From contig JAQBQB010000005.1 in NCBI GenBank assembly GCA_028287235.1, positions 1-64,000 on the forward strand: 64,000 nt of DNA. Reading direction: 5' to 3'. The notes beneath the pieces are model-generated. The model worked only from the letters and a program-made list of their open reading frames with translations. It was not told the DNA's origin and searched no databases. This stretch comes from Gemmatimonadota bacterium (GTDB lineage: Bacteria > Gemmatimonadota > Gemmatimonadetes > Gemmatimonadales > Gemmatimonadaceae). Positions within the stretch are counted from its first letter, which is position 1. Every line of letters begins with the position of its first letter. Made by a program: the position numbers and the translations under genes. Below, piece by piece: positions 53,439 to 62,957 of the stretch.

Positions 53439-53955
53439 ATGCGGAAATGAACCGCTGCGCGTCGGACTCGCTGAACGCCGTGGTGCCGTCCTTGTTTTTT
53501 CGCGAGTTCTCGAAGACGTGCATCTTCGAGCCGTTCTTGCCGTAGAACCGCAGGCCGCCGTCCTCGTACTTCACGTCGCTGATCTCGGAGACGGGCATCA
53601 ACACCTGGTGGCTCAGCGCATCGGCGACGGTGTTCTTGACCATCTTCTCGATGCCCCCCGCGAAGCCATCGCCCGCATTGGTGGTGTCGGTTTTCTCGCG
53701 GACCTTGGCGATCACCTTCTGTCCGAGCCCGGCGATGACGGTGTCGCCGACGATCGCCAGCTCCACGGCGCTGTCGGCGCTCTGGATCTGGACGTCGTTC
53801 GGTCCGATGACGCGATTGGTGTCGCGTCCGGTGAACTTCACGTGATCGGCGGAGTCTCCCTTCGAGAGCGCTACCTCGTGATCACCCCCACACGCCGCGA
53901 GAACGAGCGGCGCGATCACGATGGCGACGCTGAGCAGGCTGCGGACCTTCGACAT
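53410..53955 (-). CDS. Putative lipoprotein of unknown function
   Basis: 181 residues. ATG 53955 has a strong GGAGG ribosome site. Signal with lipobox VLAAC. Mature part: beta segments HVKFTGRDTNRVIGPNDVQI, helix GGIEKMVKNTVADALSHQVL, then ISDVKYEDGGLRFYGKNGSK and a basic Lys-rich end. No family recognised. Two bases after the DUF3108 gene, so co-expressed. Confidence 0.72.
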   Translation of the reverse strand: MSKVRSLLSVAIVIAPLVLAACGGDHEVALSKGDSADHVKFTGRDTNRVIGPNDVQIQSADSAVELAIVGDTVIAGLGQKVIAKVREKTDTTNAGDGFAGGIEKMVKNTVADALSHQVLMPVSEISDVKYEDGGLRFYGKNGSKMHVFENSRKNKDGTTAFSESDAQRFISAFKERKAHTG

Positions 53956-53957
53956 GT

Positions 53958-54752
53958 TTACCTCCGGCTGGCGTACTCTGCTTGTTTCAGCTCGAGGTAT
54001 AACGTGCCGAACGGGAGCTTGGACTTCAACCGCAACAGCGTCCGCGCGCTGTCGTCGGAGAACCAGACTTCGGCGCCTCCGTTCTCGGAAAAGAGGCCCT
54101 TCGACTTGATGGTCGGCTTCACGACGATGGCGTCGTACTCCCCCGCCGGCACCTTGATGTGCTCTTTGCGGTCGACGCGGATGATCACCGGGTTCAGCTC
54201 CGGGTGGTAATACCGGTTGAACTCGTAGGTCTTGCCCACTTCGAGCGGAATCGACCGCATGAAGTAGATGAACGACCCCTCGTCGAGCGGCTCCGACACG
54301 CTGGGGAATTCGACCCCGTTGCGGACGTATCGCTTCTGCTCGGGATAGAAGTCGTAGGTAAAGTCCCCCTGATACTTCGTCTCGTCCTGGTGCTTCACGT
54401 GGTGAATCGAGACGAGCGATGTCGTATCGAACCAGCTCTCGTAGTGATCGTTGACGTGGAAGAACAACACCTTTCCGCGCACGTCGAACGTGGTGTGATA
54501 GGTGGGGTGACCGCGGATCGTCTCGATGCCGTCGACGCTCATCGACGCCGAACCGGCGTTCACGAAGTTGAGCTTCGCTTGGTAGCTGAGCTTTTCCCCG
54601 ACGTGGAAGGGGACTTTGTAGGCAAGCTGCGGCTCCTCGCGGCGCGCGCCAGCGGGAGTAAACGCAGCGCGCGGCGAGTCCGCCGCGCTGATCAGGCCGG
54701 TTAAGGCGACAAACAAGAGTGCGATTCGCATTGGTAGCCCGATCCCATTCAT
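53958..54752 (-). CDS. DUF3108-family exported protein
   Basis: 264 residues. Signal peptide (MRIALLFVALTGLISA or from the earlier ATG 54752). The mature part has the DUF3108 layout: PFHVGEKLSYQAKLNFVNAG, VRGKVLFFHVNDHYESWFDT, FTYDFYPEQKRYVRNGVEFP, YYHPELNPVIIRVDRKEHIK, KPTIKSKGLFSENGGAEVWF. Bacterial members are periplasmic, often involved in envelope or outer-membrane processes of unknown detail. ATG 54731 is an alternative start. Confidence 0.85.
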   Translation of the reverse strand: MNGIGLPMRIALLFVALTGLISAADSPRAAFTPAGARREEPQLAYKVPFHVGEKLSYQAKLNFVNAGSASMSVDGIETIRGHPTYHTTFDVRGKVLFFHVNDHYESWFDTTSLVSIHHVKHQDETKYQGDFTYDFYPEQKRYVRNGVEFPSVSEPLDEGSFIYFMRSIPLEVGKTYEFNRYYHPELNPVIIRVDRKEHIKVPAGEYDAIVVKPTIKSKGLFSENGGAEVWFSDDSARTLLRLKSKLPFGTLYLELKQAEYASRR

Positions 54753-54871
54753 AAGGTATGCCTGATCGGAAAATGGCATCCCGAGCGACGGGAATTTGGT
54801 TGAACGAACGCTCGGGCCGATGGCAAGGCGCGCGTCCGCGTTGGCCGCAGCGCCCGCGCCCGCTGCAGTCG

Positions 54872-56683
54872 CTAGATCTTCCCGACCGCGTCCGTGGCCG
54901 CGAGTCGCGAGAAATCCTCGCCGGGGTTGATGAACTTGTCCCGCTCCGCCCCGTACTGCTTTTCGTACAGCTGCCGATAGCGACCGTTGAGCGCGATGAG
55001 CTCGCGGTGCGTGCCGCGCTCGACGATCTGGCCATTCTCGAGCACGAGGATCTGGTCGGCGCTCTCGATCGTCGACAGCCGGTGCGCAATCACGAACGTG
55101 GTACGGCCGCGGCGCAGCGAGCGCAGGCCGTCGCGGATCAGCGCTTCGCTCTCACTGTCGAGGCTCGACGTCGCCTCGTCGAGAATCAGGATGCGCGGGT
55201 CGGCGAGGACCGCGCGGGCGATCGCGACGCGCTGCCGCTGGCCGCCCGACAGCTTCACGCCGCGCTCCCCGACGATCGTGTCGTACCCCTGCTCGAAGCG
55301 GTCGACGAACTCGTCGCAGTTGGCGATACGCGCCGCCTCGCGCACCTCGGCGTCGGTCGCACCGGGCTTGCTGAAGGCGATGTTTTCGCGGATCGAGCCG
55401 TCGAACAGGAAGTTATCCTGCATCACCACGCCAACGTGCGAGCGGTAGTCGCGCACCCGCACGTTCGCGATGTCGTGTCCGTCGACGAGCACGCGGCCGT
55501 CCTTCGGATGGTTGAAGGCCATGACGAGCCCAATCAGCGTGCTCTTGCCGCCGCCGCTGGCGCCCACGAGGGCCGTCGTCGATCCGGCCGGCGCATCGAA
55601 CGACACGTGCTTGAGCACCTCGACCCCGGGCACGTACTCGAAGCTGACGTCGCGGAACTCGACGCGGCCGTCGACGTCGCGCAATGCCTGCTTGCCCGCG
55701 TCGGCCTGCGTCTCCGTCGCCATCTCGCGAATCTCGCGGATGCGATCGAGGCCGGCGAAGGCTTCGCTCACCTGCGTGCCGATCGACGCGATCTGCACGA
55801 GCGGTACCGCCATCAGCCCAACGCAAAAGGCGTAGGTCACGAAGTCACCGAGCGTCATCGTGCCATTGAGAATGGACCGGCCGCCGATGATGATCATCAG
55901 CACGCCGATGAGACCCGTGATCACCGCCGCGCCCGCGCCCACGGCCGACGTGCCCGTGATCGTTTTCGCGATGTTTCGAAACAGCTTGTGCGTTCCGCGC
56001 GCGAACACCAGCCGCTCCCGCGGCTCGGCGATGTAGACCTTGATCAACCTGATGCCGCCCAGCGTCTCGGTCAGGCGTCCCGTGACCTCGGCGTTGATCG
56101 CGCCTCGCTCGCGAAACAGTGGCCGCAGCCGCTTGAACGCGATCGTCATCATGCCGCCAAACGCCACGAGCACGAACAGCGTCGCGCTGGTGAGCTTCCA
56201 GTTGAGATACAGCAGCACGCCCAGCGCCATGAGGGCCGTCATGAAGCTGCCGAGCAGCTGGATGAGGCCCGTGCCGACGAGGTTCCGCACCCCTTCCGCG
56301 TCGGTCATGATGCGGGAGATGAGCACGCCCGTCTTCGTCGAATCGAAGTACGATATGGGCAGGCTGAGTACGTGCGCCTGCACGCGCTTCCGCATCTCGG
56401 TGATCGCGCGCTGCGCGGCGATGCTCACGACCTGCGCCAGCGAGAACGACGTCGCCGCCTGTATGAGCGTGGCGACCGCCGCGGCCGCGGCGAGCGGCAT
56501 CAACAGGTCGGCGCGATGCTTACCGATCACGTCGTCGATGAGGTACTTTGACGTCAACGGCAGCACGAAGCCCGACAGTCGGTTGACGACCATCAGCGTC
56601 AGGCCGATCGTGAGCGACACCTTGTGCTCCGAGATCAGCTGCCGCGCTTCCTTCCACGCACGCGCCTTGTCGTACTTTGCCAT
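54872..56683 (-). CDS. MsbA-like ABC exporter (half transporter, TM and ATPase in one chain)
   Basis: 603 residues. Six membrane helices (about 22-300), then an ATPase: Walker A in GASGGGKST, Q-loop in VVMQDNFLFDG, signature LSGGQRQR, Walker B ILILDEATSSLDSESEA, H-loop AHRLST. Works as a homodimer exporting lipids, lipid-linked glycans or peptides. ATG 56683 follows the protein-like MAKYDKARAWKEARQL. Earlier in-frame sequence to 57436 is antisense to the next genes and is not used. Confidence 0.93.
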   Translation of the reverse strand: MAKYDKARAWKEARQLISEHKVSLTIGLTLMVVNRLSGFVLPLTSKYLIDDVIGKHRADLLMPLAAAAAVATLIQAATSFSLAQVVSIAAQRAITEMRKRVQAHVLSLPISYFDSTKTGVLISRIMTDAEGVRNLVGTGLIQLLGSFMTALMALGVLLYLNWKLTSATLFVLVAFGGMMTIAFKRLRPLFRERGAINAEVTGRLTETLGGIRLIKVYIAEPRERLVFARGTHKLFRNIAKTITGTSAVGAGAAVITGLIGVLMIIIGGRSILNGTMTLGDFVTYAFCVGLMAVPLVQIASIGTQVSEAFAGLDRIREIREMATETQADAGKQALRDVDGRVEFRDVSFEYVPGVEVLKHVSFDAPAGSTTALVGASGGGKSTLIGLVMAFNHPKDGRVLVDGHDIANVRVRDYRSHVGVVMQDNFLFDGSIRENIAFSKPGATDAEVREAARIANCDEFVDRFEQGYDTIVGERGVKLSGGQRQRVAIARAVLADPRILILDEATSSLDSESEALIRDGLRSLRRGRTTFVIAHRLSTIESADQILVLENGQIVERGTHRELIALNGRYRQLYEKQYGAERDKFINPGEDFSRLAATDAVGKI

Positions 56684-56719
56684 GCTGAAATGTACGGCGG
56701 CGCGGCAATCCGGGTTACC

Positions 56720-57241
56720 ATGCGACTTCGGCCAATTCCGATCTTTGTGCTCGCACTCGGCGGCGCTGCCTGCGCGCGAGCGGCGAGGAATTCCAGTCCG
56801 GCTGGCGCGCCGCCCAGTCCAGCGGAAGGCGAGATCGTCGGCACCGTGAACCGCTTTTTCGCCGCGATGCGCAGTCGCGACACCGCCACGCTGCACGCGC
56901 TCATCGCGCCGGACATGGGCATTGTCGCAAGCGTCGCGAGCGTCGCGCCGGCGAAGGAAGCGGCCGCCGCGCCGACGATCCGCCGGCAGACGGGCGCGTC
57001 CTTCCTCACGGCTATCGCCACGAGCAGGGTCGAGCTGCGCGAGCGCATGTGGGCGCCCGAAGTCCGCGTCGACGGAGCGATCGCGATTCTCTGGGCGCCG
57101 TACGACTTTCACCGCGGCGCGGAGTTCAGCCACTGCGGCCACGACACCTTTCAACTCGCGCATGAGGGCGGCAGGTGGGTCGTGACCGCGCTGGCGTACA
57201 CGGTGCAATCCACCGGCTGCCCGCCGTCGCCCGTTCCGTAG
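56720..57241 (+). CDS. NTF2-like (SnoaL/DUF4440) lipoprotein
   Basis: 173 residues. ATG 56720 starts a lipoprotein signal with lipobox GGAAC. A single NTF2-like domain follows: EIVGTVNRFFAAMRSRDTAT, HALIAPDMGIVASV, VRVDGAIAILWAPYDFHRGA, HDTFQLAHEGGRWVVTALAY. Typically a ligand-binding or enzymatic scaffold; role unknown. Divergent from the ABC exporter by 36 bases; the next gene is 37 bases away on the same strand. Confidence 0.82.
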   Translation: MRLRPIPIFVLALGGAACARAARNSSPAGAPPSPAEGEIVGTVNRFFAAMRSRDTATLHALIAPDMGIVASVASVAPAKEAAAAPTIRRQTGASFLTAIATSRVELRERMWAPEVRVDGAIAILWAPYDFHRGAEFSHCGHDTFQLAHEGGRWVVTALAYTVQSTGCPPSPVP

Positions 57242-57278
57242 TTGGCGTAGCAACTGGGGGTAACGGCTATCATAGAGT

Positions 57279-58772
57279 ATGCGCCTACGCCTTTCAGCAG
57301 CTCTCGCACTCGCTCTCGCGCTGTCGTCGCCCGCCGGCGCCCAGACGTCTCCCCCACCCGTGAACCGCGAGTTCCGCGCGGTGTGGGTGGCGACTGTTGG
57401 GAACATCGACTGGCCCTCCAAGCCCGGCCTCAGCACGTGGGATCAGCAGCGCGAGCTGCTCGGCATTCTCGATCGCGTCGCCGCGCTCAACATGAACGCG
57501 GTCGTGCTGCAGGTGCGGCCCGGCGCCGACGCATTCTTCGCGTCGCCCTATGAGCCCTGGTCGCAGTACCTGACGGGCCGGCAGGGACGCGCCCCCGATC
57601 CCGCGTGGGATCCGCTCGCCTTCGCCGTTGAGCAGGCGCACAAACGCGGACTCGAGCTGCACGCCTGGTTCAATCCCTACCGCGCGCACTACACGCGCGA
57701 CTCGTTGGGCGCGGCGAACACACACATCTCGAAAACAAATCCGGAGCTCGTCCGCCGGTACGGCACCTTCCTCTGGATGGATCCGGGCGACCCGGAAGTC
57801 CGCCGCCGCTCCGTGCGCGCGATCGTCGACGTCGTGAAGCGGTACGACGTCGACGGCGTGCACATCGACGATTACTTCTATCCGTACCCGGAAAACGACT
57901 CGGCGGGCAAGCCCGCCGACTTTCCAGATTCATCGACGTATGCCCGCTATCGAGCGCGCGGCGGCACGCTTGGCAGAGACGACTGGCGGCGTGACAACGT
58001 CGACCGGCTCGTGGACACCTTGTACAAGACCGTCCACGCGACGAAGCCGTGGGTGAGAGTCGGCGTCAGCCCGTTCGGCATCTGGCGTCCGGGCAATCCG
58101 GCGCAGATCAAAGGGTTCGACGCGTACACCCAGATCTACGCCGACTCGAAGAAGTGGCTGCAGCGCGGGTCGCTCGACTACATCGCGCCGCAGCTGTACT
58201 GGCCAATCAAGCCGCCCGACCAGAGCTTCCCGGTGCTGTACGATTGGTGGCTGGCGCAGAACACCAAGAAGCGCCACGTCTGGCCGGGGCTCGCGACGTA
58301 TCGCGTGACCGAGAACAGTGCGCGGCACATCGCGGCGGAAGAGATCGTCGACGAGATCGATTCGATCCGCGCGCGCGGCGGCGACATGGGCCATATCCAT
58401 TTCAACATGACCGCGCTCATGAAGAACCCGGACAGCCTCGTCGAGAAGCTGTCCGCGCTCTACGCCGTTCCGGCGCTCGTACCCGCCTCACCCTGGCTCG
58501 GCGCGAAGCCACCTGCGCGCCCGTCCGCGTCACTTCACCGCGACGCTGCGACGAACGACTACGTCCTCGCGCTCGCGCCGAAAGCGGGAGAGGCGGTTTG
58601 GCTGTGGGCCGTGCGCACCGAGGTTGGTGGCGAGTGGAAGCAGGAAGTGCTGCCGGGATGGCTGCGCGCGCACGCGCTGCTCTATCCGGACATCGGGCGC
58701 GTCTACGTGACTGCAGTGAGCCGCACCGGAATCGCGAGCGCACCGGCGGTGATCGACAAACCGCCGCGCTAG
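57279..58772 (+). CDS. Secreted GH10-like glycoside hydrolase (YngK/DUF187 family)
   Basis: 497 residues. Signal peptide ends SPAGAQ. A TIM barrel of the GHL10/YngK type: EFRAVWVATVGNIDWPSKPG, NMNAVVLQVRPGADAFF, HAWFNPYRAHYTRDS, LWMDPGDPEVRRRSVRAIVD, YDVDGVHIDDYFYPYP (catalytic Asp/Asp), VGVSPFGIWRPG, LDYIAPQLYWPI. A short Ig-like tail follows from about residue 400. Likely acts on a glycan in the envelope or medium; linkage not known. Confidence 0.92.
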   Translation: MRLRLSAALALALALSSPAGAQTSPPPVNREFRAVWVATVGNIDWPSKPGLSTWDQQRELLGILDRVAALNMNAVVLQVRPGADAFFASPYEPWSQYLTGRQGRAPDPAWDPLAFAVEQAHKRGLELHAWFNPYRAHYTRDSLGAANTHISKTNPELVRRYGTFLWMDPGDPEVRRRSVRAIVDVVKRYDVDGVHIDDYFYPYPENDSAGKPADFPDSSTYARYRARGGTLGRDDWRRDNVDRLVDTLYKTVHATKPWVRVGVSPFGIWRPGNPAQIKGFDAYTQIYADSKKWLQRGSLDYIAPQLYWPIKPPDQSFPVLYDWWLAQNTKKRHVWPGLATYRVTENSARHIAAEEIVDEIDSIRARGGDMGHIHFNMTALMKNPDSLVEKLSALYAVPALVPASPWLGAKPPARPSASLHRDAATNDYVLALAPKAGEAVWLWAVRTEVGGEWKQEVLPGWLRAHALLYPDIGRVYVTAVSRTGIASAPAVIDKPPR

Positions 58773-58812
58773 CGGCGACGTCGTCCCCCGGCCGCTTCGC
58801 TCGCGAGGACAA

Positions 58813-60108
58813 CTAGGCTCGCGTCTTCGCCCGCTTCTGATTCTCCCCCATGACGCGCAGCACATTGCCGCCCCACAGCTTCCGGATGTCATCCTCGCTG
58901 TAGCCGCGGCGCACGAGCTCCAGTGTCACGTTGAACGTCTCGTCGGCGCCGTTCCAGCCTTTCACGCCGCCGCCGCCGTCGAAGTCCGAGCTGATGCCGA
59001 CGTGATCGATTCCCGCCACCTTCACGGCGTGATCGATGTGATTCACGAAATCCTGTACGTTGGCCGACGGCCACCGCGTCTCGATCTCCGCCATGCGGCG
59101 ATCGTACTCCGCAAGCTTCTCCGGCGCCAACGAGGCGCGCTGATTCCCGCGCCCGCCGCCACCGCCGCGCGCCGGGGCCGGTCCAAAGAACTCTTCGTTG
59201 AGCTTGCGCACCGCCGTGTCGCGCACCGCCGGCTGCACCTTCACATAGCCGGTGAACGCCACCGTCTGCATCACGCCGTTGTTCCGCTTGATTGCCGCGA
59301 GCATCTCGTCATCCATGTTGCGCGGCACGTTGGCGATGGCCGTGGTGCTCGAGTGCGAGCCGATCACCGGAGACGTCGACAGCGCGGTCGCCTGCATCAT
59401 GCACTCCTTCGACACGTGCGACACGTCGACCATCATGCCGACGCGATTCATCTCGGCCACCACCTGCTTGCCGAACGGGCTGAGGCCGTGCCACTCCGGT
59501 CCCTTCGGATCGGTCGACGAGTCGCAGATGTTGTTGTTCGACGTGTGCGCCAGCGTCATGTAGCGCGCGCCGAGGTCGTAGTACGTCTTGATCAGGCTCA
59601 AATCGTGGCCGATCACCCAGCCGTTCTCGATGCCGATGCCGGCGATCAGCTTGCCCGAATTGTGAATCCGGATCACGTCCTCCGGCGTGTACGCAATCTC
59701 GATGAGATTCGGGTACATCTGCTCGGCCATGCGGTGGATCGCCGTGAACTTGGTCATCGCCCGCTGCTTGGCCACGGCGTCGCCGCTGTCGGTGCGCGCG
59801 CCCTGGCCAACGTACACGGCGAAGAAGGCCATGTCGTAGCCGCCGGCCTTCATCTTGTCGAGATTGACCTGCGACGGCATTGTCTTGGGGTCGGCGGCGG
59901 CCGTCGCGAAGTTGTCGGGGATGTCCTTGTGCGTGTCGATCGTGATGACGCGCGAGTGGATGGCGCGGGCACGAGCCACGAGATCCGCATCGCCTCCCGT
60001 GCTCGGCGCAGCCGAAGGCGATGCGGGGGACACGGGCGACGCGGTGCCGGCGGGGTGAGAACAGGCGGCGGCTGCCGCGGCGAAAACGAACAGCATACGG
60101 TGACGCAT
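58813..60108 (-). CDS. Lipoprotein M19-family (membrane) dipeptidase
   Basis: 431 residues. ATG 60108 starts a short lipoprotein signal (MRHRMLFVFAAAAAAC). The amidohydrolase TIM barrel has the M19 metal motif H-x-D in TIDTHKDIPDN, Glu in IGIENGWVI, then VDVSHVSKECMM and VIGSHSSTTAI for the further His ligands. A Gly-rich loop (RGGGGGRGN) is inserted near residue 325. M19 enzymes cut dipeptides, including D-containing ones; exported form could recycle peptidoglycan peptides. Confidence 0.93.
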   Translation of the reverse strand: MRHRMLFVFAAAAAACSHPAGTASPVSPASPSAAPSTGGDADLVARARAIHSRVITIDTHKDIPDNFATAAADPKTMPSQVNLDKMKAGGYDMAFFAVYVGQGARTDSGDAVAKQRAMTKFTAIHRMAEQMYPNLIEIAYTPEDVIRIHNSGKLIAGIGIENGWVIGHDLSLIKTYYDLGARYMTLAHTSNNNICDSSTDPKGPEWHGLSPFGKQVVAEMNRVGMMVDVSHVSKECMMQATALSTSPVIGSHSSTTAIANVPRNMDDEMLAAIKRNNGVMQTVAFTGYVKVQPAVRDTAVRKLNEEFFGPAPARGGGGGRGNQRASLAPEKLAEYDRRMAEIETRWPSANVQDFVNHIDHAVKVAGIDHVGISSDFDGGGGVKGWNGADETFNVTLELVRRGYSEDDIRKLWGGNVLRVMGENQKRAKTRA

Positions 60109-60169
60109 GGATGATCTCAGAGGTGGGAACGCTGACAATAGATCGTCGGACCGACGGTTCGTCCAGTCG

Positions 60170-60659
60170 ATGCGGCGCATCACGCTCGAGATCGTGATCG
60201 GATTCATCGGCGTGTACGCGGCGTTCGCGCTGACGGCGTACAAGGAGCGTCGCGACCAAGTCGAGCGCCGGCATCAGATCAAGCGCGCGCTCATCGCCGA
60301 GATCAGGCCGATCACCGAAACCGCGCGCAACAACGCCGTGCTATGGAGGCAGGCCATCGCGCGCTACGACTCGTCGGTGGCGGCCGGCAAGCCAATCGTC
60401 CGTCCATTCATCGAAACGGTCGCGCTGAACGATCACGTCTGGGAAGCGACGAAGCAGGGCGGTGGCTGATTTCTCGATCAGGGAGATCCTTCCGCGTTCC
60501 GCGGCGGGGCCGAACGCGTTCTTCGTCCCCGGTACGACGAAATTGTTTCCGTCCTTCGAGCTCTACGGAAATGCGATGCGCCGGCTGGGCGCCATGGATC
60601 AGTCGACGGTGTCCAACGGTGACAGCCTGCTGGTCCGGCTCGCTCGCGATACGATCTGA
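60170..60659 (+). pseudogene. Frameshifted gene for a single-span membrane protein
   Basis: From ATG 60170: MRRITLEIVIGFIGVYAAFA and a charged helical part to TKQGGG, then a TGA at 60467. In the +1 frame, from about 60462, translation continues with protein-like sequence FSIREILPRSAAGPNAFFVP and PSFELYGNAMRRLGAMDQST to a stop at 60657. One lost or gained base near 60461 would join them to about 160 residues. Two overlapping genes are possible but less likely since only the first half has a start region. Function unknown. Confidence 0.5.
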
Positions 60660-60694
60660 CGGTAGCGAGTACGGTGATTGCACTCTGACGGTGC

Positions 60695-61642
60695 ATGAAC
60701 CGCCACCCCGCCCCGGCCCGAACTCTACAAAAGCGCTATCGAGCGCTGGCGATCGCTCTCCTGGGCCTCTCCGCGGCCTGCGGCGGCTCCACAACCGAGC
60801 CCGACGGGCATTCGCCAATGGCTGACGTCGCCGCCGGCATCGCACAAGCGGCCGCGGCGGTCACGGGGCAGAAAGCGCCGATCGCCGACGCCTATGAAAA
60901 GGGCCGTTACGTCGGCTTCGACACGCACACGTATCCGGGCACGAGCACCATGCGCGCCTGGAAAAACGCGCCGGGCGCTCCGTACTCCTGGGTCGGGTAC
61001 TACCTGCCGTCGCCCTGCCACGCTGACAAATCGTGGACGGGCAAGCGCGACACGCTGCAAGCAATGGGCTGGGGCGTCGCCGTCGTCTACGTCGGACAGC
61101 AGACGTGGGGCAAGACGCCGCGCACGCTCACGCCCGCGCAGGCCGACGCCGCGCGGAAGCAGAGCGACTGCAATCAAAATCTCATGAGCGCCGCCGAAGG
61201 CACCGCGAACGCCAACGACGCGACCGCGAAAGCGGCGGCCGAAGGTTTTCAGAAAGGCGCCGTCGTCTTTCTCGATCTCGAGCGCGTGGAGAAAGTGCCG
61301 CAGGCGATGAAGGACTACTATCGCGCCTGGACGGCACGCATGCTCGCCAACGGCCAGTACCTGCCCGGCATCTACACGCACGAGCACAACGCGGCGGAGA
61401 TCTTCGCCGACGTGCAGAACGTGTTCAAGCAGGCGGGCGACACGACGACGCCGCGCTTCTGGATCGCCGGCGGCAAGGGGTTCGACGAAGGGCGCGCGCC
61501 GCAGGACGTCGGCTTCGCGTTCGCCGGCATGTGGCAGGGCGTGATCGACGTCGCGCGCTCCGTCGCGAACATCAAGCTGCCGGTCGACGTGAACGTGGGG
61601 TCGTGGAAGTCGCCGTCGGAGTCGGGCATCTCCGTCCAGTAG
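60695..61642 (+). CDS. DUF1906 (Rv2525c-like) glycoside-hydrolase-like lipoprotein
   Basis: 315 residues. Lipoprotein signal with lipobox SAAC. The domain from about residue 70 reads GRYVGFDTHTYPGTSTMRAW, YSWVGYYLPSPCHADKSWTG, GWGVAVVYVGQQTWG, GAVVFLDLERVEKVPQAMKD, GIYTHEHNAAEIF, PRFWIAGGKG, AFAGMWQGVIDVA, the TIM-barrel pattern of DUF1906 and GH25-like proteins. The acidic residues at strand ends (D in GFDTH, D and E in LDLERVE) are candidate catalytic ones. Likely cell-wall or glycan hydrolase. Confidence 0.85.
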   Translation: MNRHPAPARTLQKRYRALAIALLGLSAACGGSTTEPDGHSPMADVAAGIAQAAAAVTGQKAPIADAYEKGRYVGFDTHTYPGTSTMRAWKNAPGAPYSWVGYYLPSPCHADKSWTGKRDTLQAMGWGVAVVYVGQQTWGKTPRTLTPAQADAARKQSDCNQNLMSAAEGTANANDATAKAAAEGFQKGAVVFLDLERVEKVPQAMKDYYRAWTARMLANGQYLPGIYTHEHNAAEIFADVQNVFKQAGDTTTPRFWIAGGKGFDEGRAPQDVGFAFAGMWQGVIDVARSVANIKLPVDVNVGSWKSPSESGISVQ

Positions 61643-61724
61643 CTCGCTCGAGCCTCACCTCGCGGGCGCGGCGAGTGCCGGGTACATTCCCCCGCGCATT
61701 TCCCTACCTGACGTGAGGATATCG

Positions 61725-62852
61725 ATGAAGCGAATTGCACTCGTTGCGCTGCTGCTGGCGGCGCCGCTCGTTGCGCAGGACTCCACCGCTGGCCGCGGCC
61801 GCGGACGTGCCGGCGGTGGTGGAGGGGGCGGATGGACCGGCCCGATGGACAGTGTCCGCGCACGCCAGCTCTACGTGAGCAAAGATCCGAAGGACCTCCG
61901 CGGTTGCGTACCCGCGGTCTGTGAGCGCGGCCTCGTCGGCAAGCGGCGCACGGACAGCGTCTATGCGGCGAAGGCCCCGGGCCTGTACGAGTTTCAGAAG
62001 ATCAAGTACAAGAGCCGCGCGGACGGCCTGGAGGTCCCCGCCTACGCCTTTTCGCCGATCGCCAAGGGTACGACGAAGCACGCGGCGCTCGTCTGGGTAC
62101 ACGGCGGCGTCCACGGCGATTGGGACACGGGGCTGTTTCCCTTCATCGTCGAGGCGGTCAAGCGCGGCTACGTGGTCGTGACGCCCGACTACCGTGGCAG
62201 CACGGGCTTCGGCGACGAATGGATGAAGAAGATCGATTACGGCGGCAAGGAAGTAGACGACGTGCGCTCCGCCGCCGACTACCTCGCCACGCTCCCCTAC
62301 GTCGACGTCAACCGGCTCGGCATCATGGGCTGGAGCCACGGCGGCTTCATCACGTCGCACATTCTCTTCCGCGACAACAACCCGTTCAAGGCGGGCGCCG
62401 CGATCGTGCCGGTGACGAACCTCGTGTTCCGCCTGTCCGACCACGGTCCGAGCTACGCGCGCGACTACGCGGCCGAGGAGGGACTGCAAGGGCTGCCGTT
62501 CGAGAGCAACTGCGGCCCGAACCACGACACACCGTGCATCGACCTGTACCTCGAGCGCTCGCCGGTCTTCCACGTCGAGAACCTCAAGGTCCCGATGCTC
62601 GTGCACGTGGCGACGAACGACTGCGACGTCTTCTTCCGCGAAGACCAGCAGATGGTCTACACCCTCCGCGCGCTCAAGCCGACGCTCGCCGAGACGAAGA
62701 TCTACAAGGACCCTCCGCCGGGACGCGCGGGTTGCGGGCACACCTTCAGCCGGCGCGTGAATCCCGAGACGCTCCAGCGCGAGGACAGCCCGGAGCAGAT
62801 CGATTCGTGGAACCTGACGTGGGCATTTTTTGCGCGGACGCTGAAGCCGTAG
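61725..62852 (+). CDS. Secreted S9-type (prolyl oligopeptidase-like) hydrolase
   Basis: 375 residues. ATG 61725 has GAGG 7 bases upstream and starts a signal peptide ending LVAQ; a Gly/Arg-rich stretch follows (residues 23-37). The alpha/beta-hydrolase has Ser in IMGWSHGGFITS, the oxyanion-type HGGVHGDWDTG, Asp in HVATNDCDVFF, and His in AGCGHTFSRR. There is no N-terminal propeller, unlike classical prolyl oligopeptidases, so it is a short S9 form. Ends at a strong terminator. Confidence 0.88.
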   Translation: MKRIALVALLLAAPLVAQDSTAGRGRGRAGGGGGGGWTGPMDSVRARQLYVSKDPKDLRGCVPAVCERGLVGKRRTDSVYAAKAPGLYEFQKIKYKSRADGLEVPAYAFSPIAKGTTKHAALVWVHGGVHGDWDTGLFPFIVEAVKRGYVVVTPDYRGSTGFGDEWMKKIDYGGKEVDDVRSAADYLATLPYVDVNRLGIMGWSHGGFITSHILFRDNNPFKAGAAIVPVTNLVFRLSDHGPSYARDYAAEEGLQGLPFESNCGPNHDTPCIDLYLERSPVFHVENLKVPMLVHVATNDCDVFFREDQQMVYTLRALKPTLAETKIYKDPPPGRAGCGHTFSRRVNPETLQREDSPEQIDSWNLTWAFFARTLKP

Positions 62853-62867
62853 CTCGAGCCCCAGTAG

Positions 62868-62907
62868 AAAAAACGGCACCCCGAGCCATGCGCGGGGTGC
62901 CGTTTTT
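62868..62907 (+). terminator. Intrinsic terminator after the S9-like gene
   Basis: A long stem, AAAAACGGCACCCCG with CGGGGTGCCGTTTTT, includes the A and T runs, so it could stop transcription on both strands. Confidence 0.92.
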
Positions 62908-62957
62908 CCATCGCCAACATCAATCCGCGAGGCAGCGCGCCGCGCCGCGTGCGCGCG

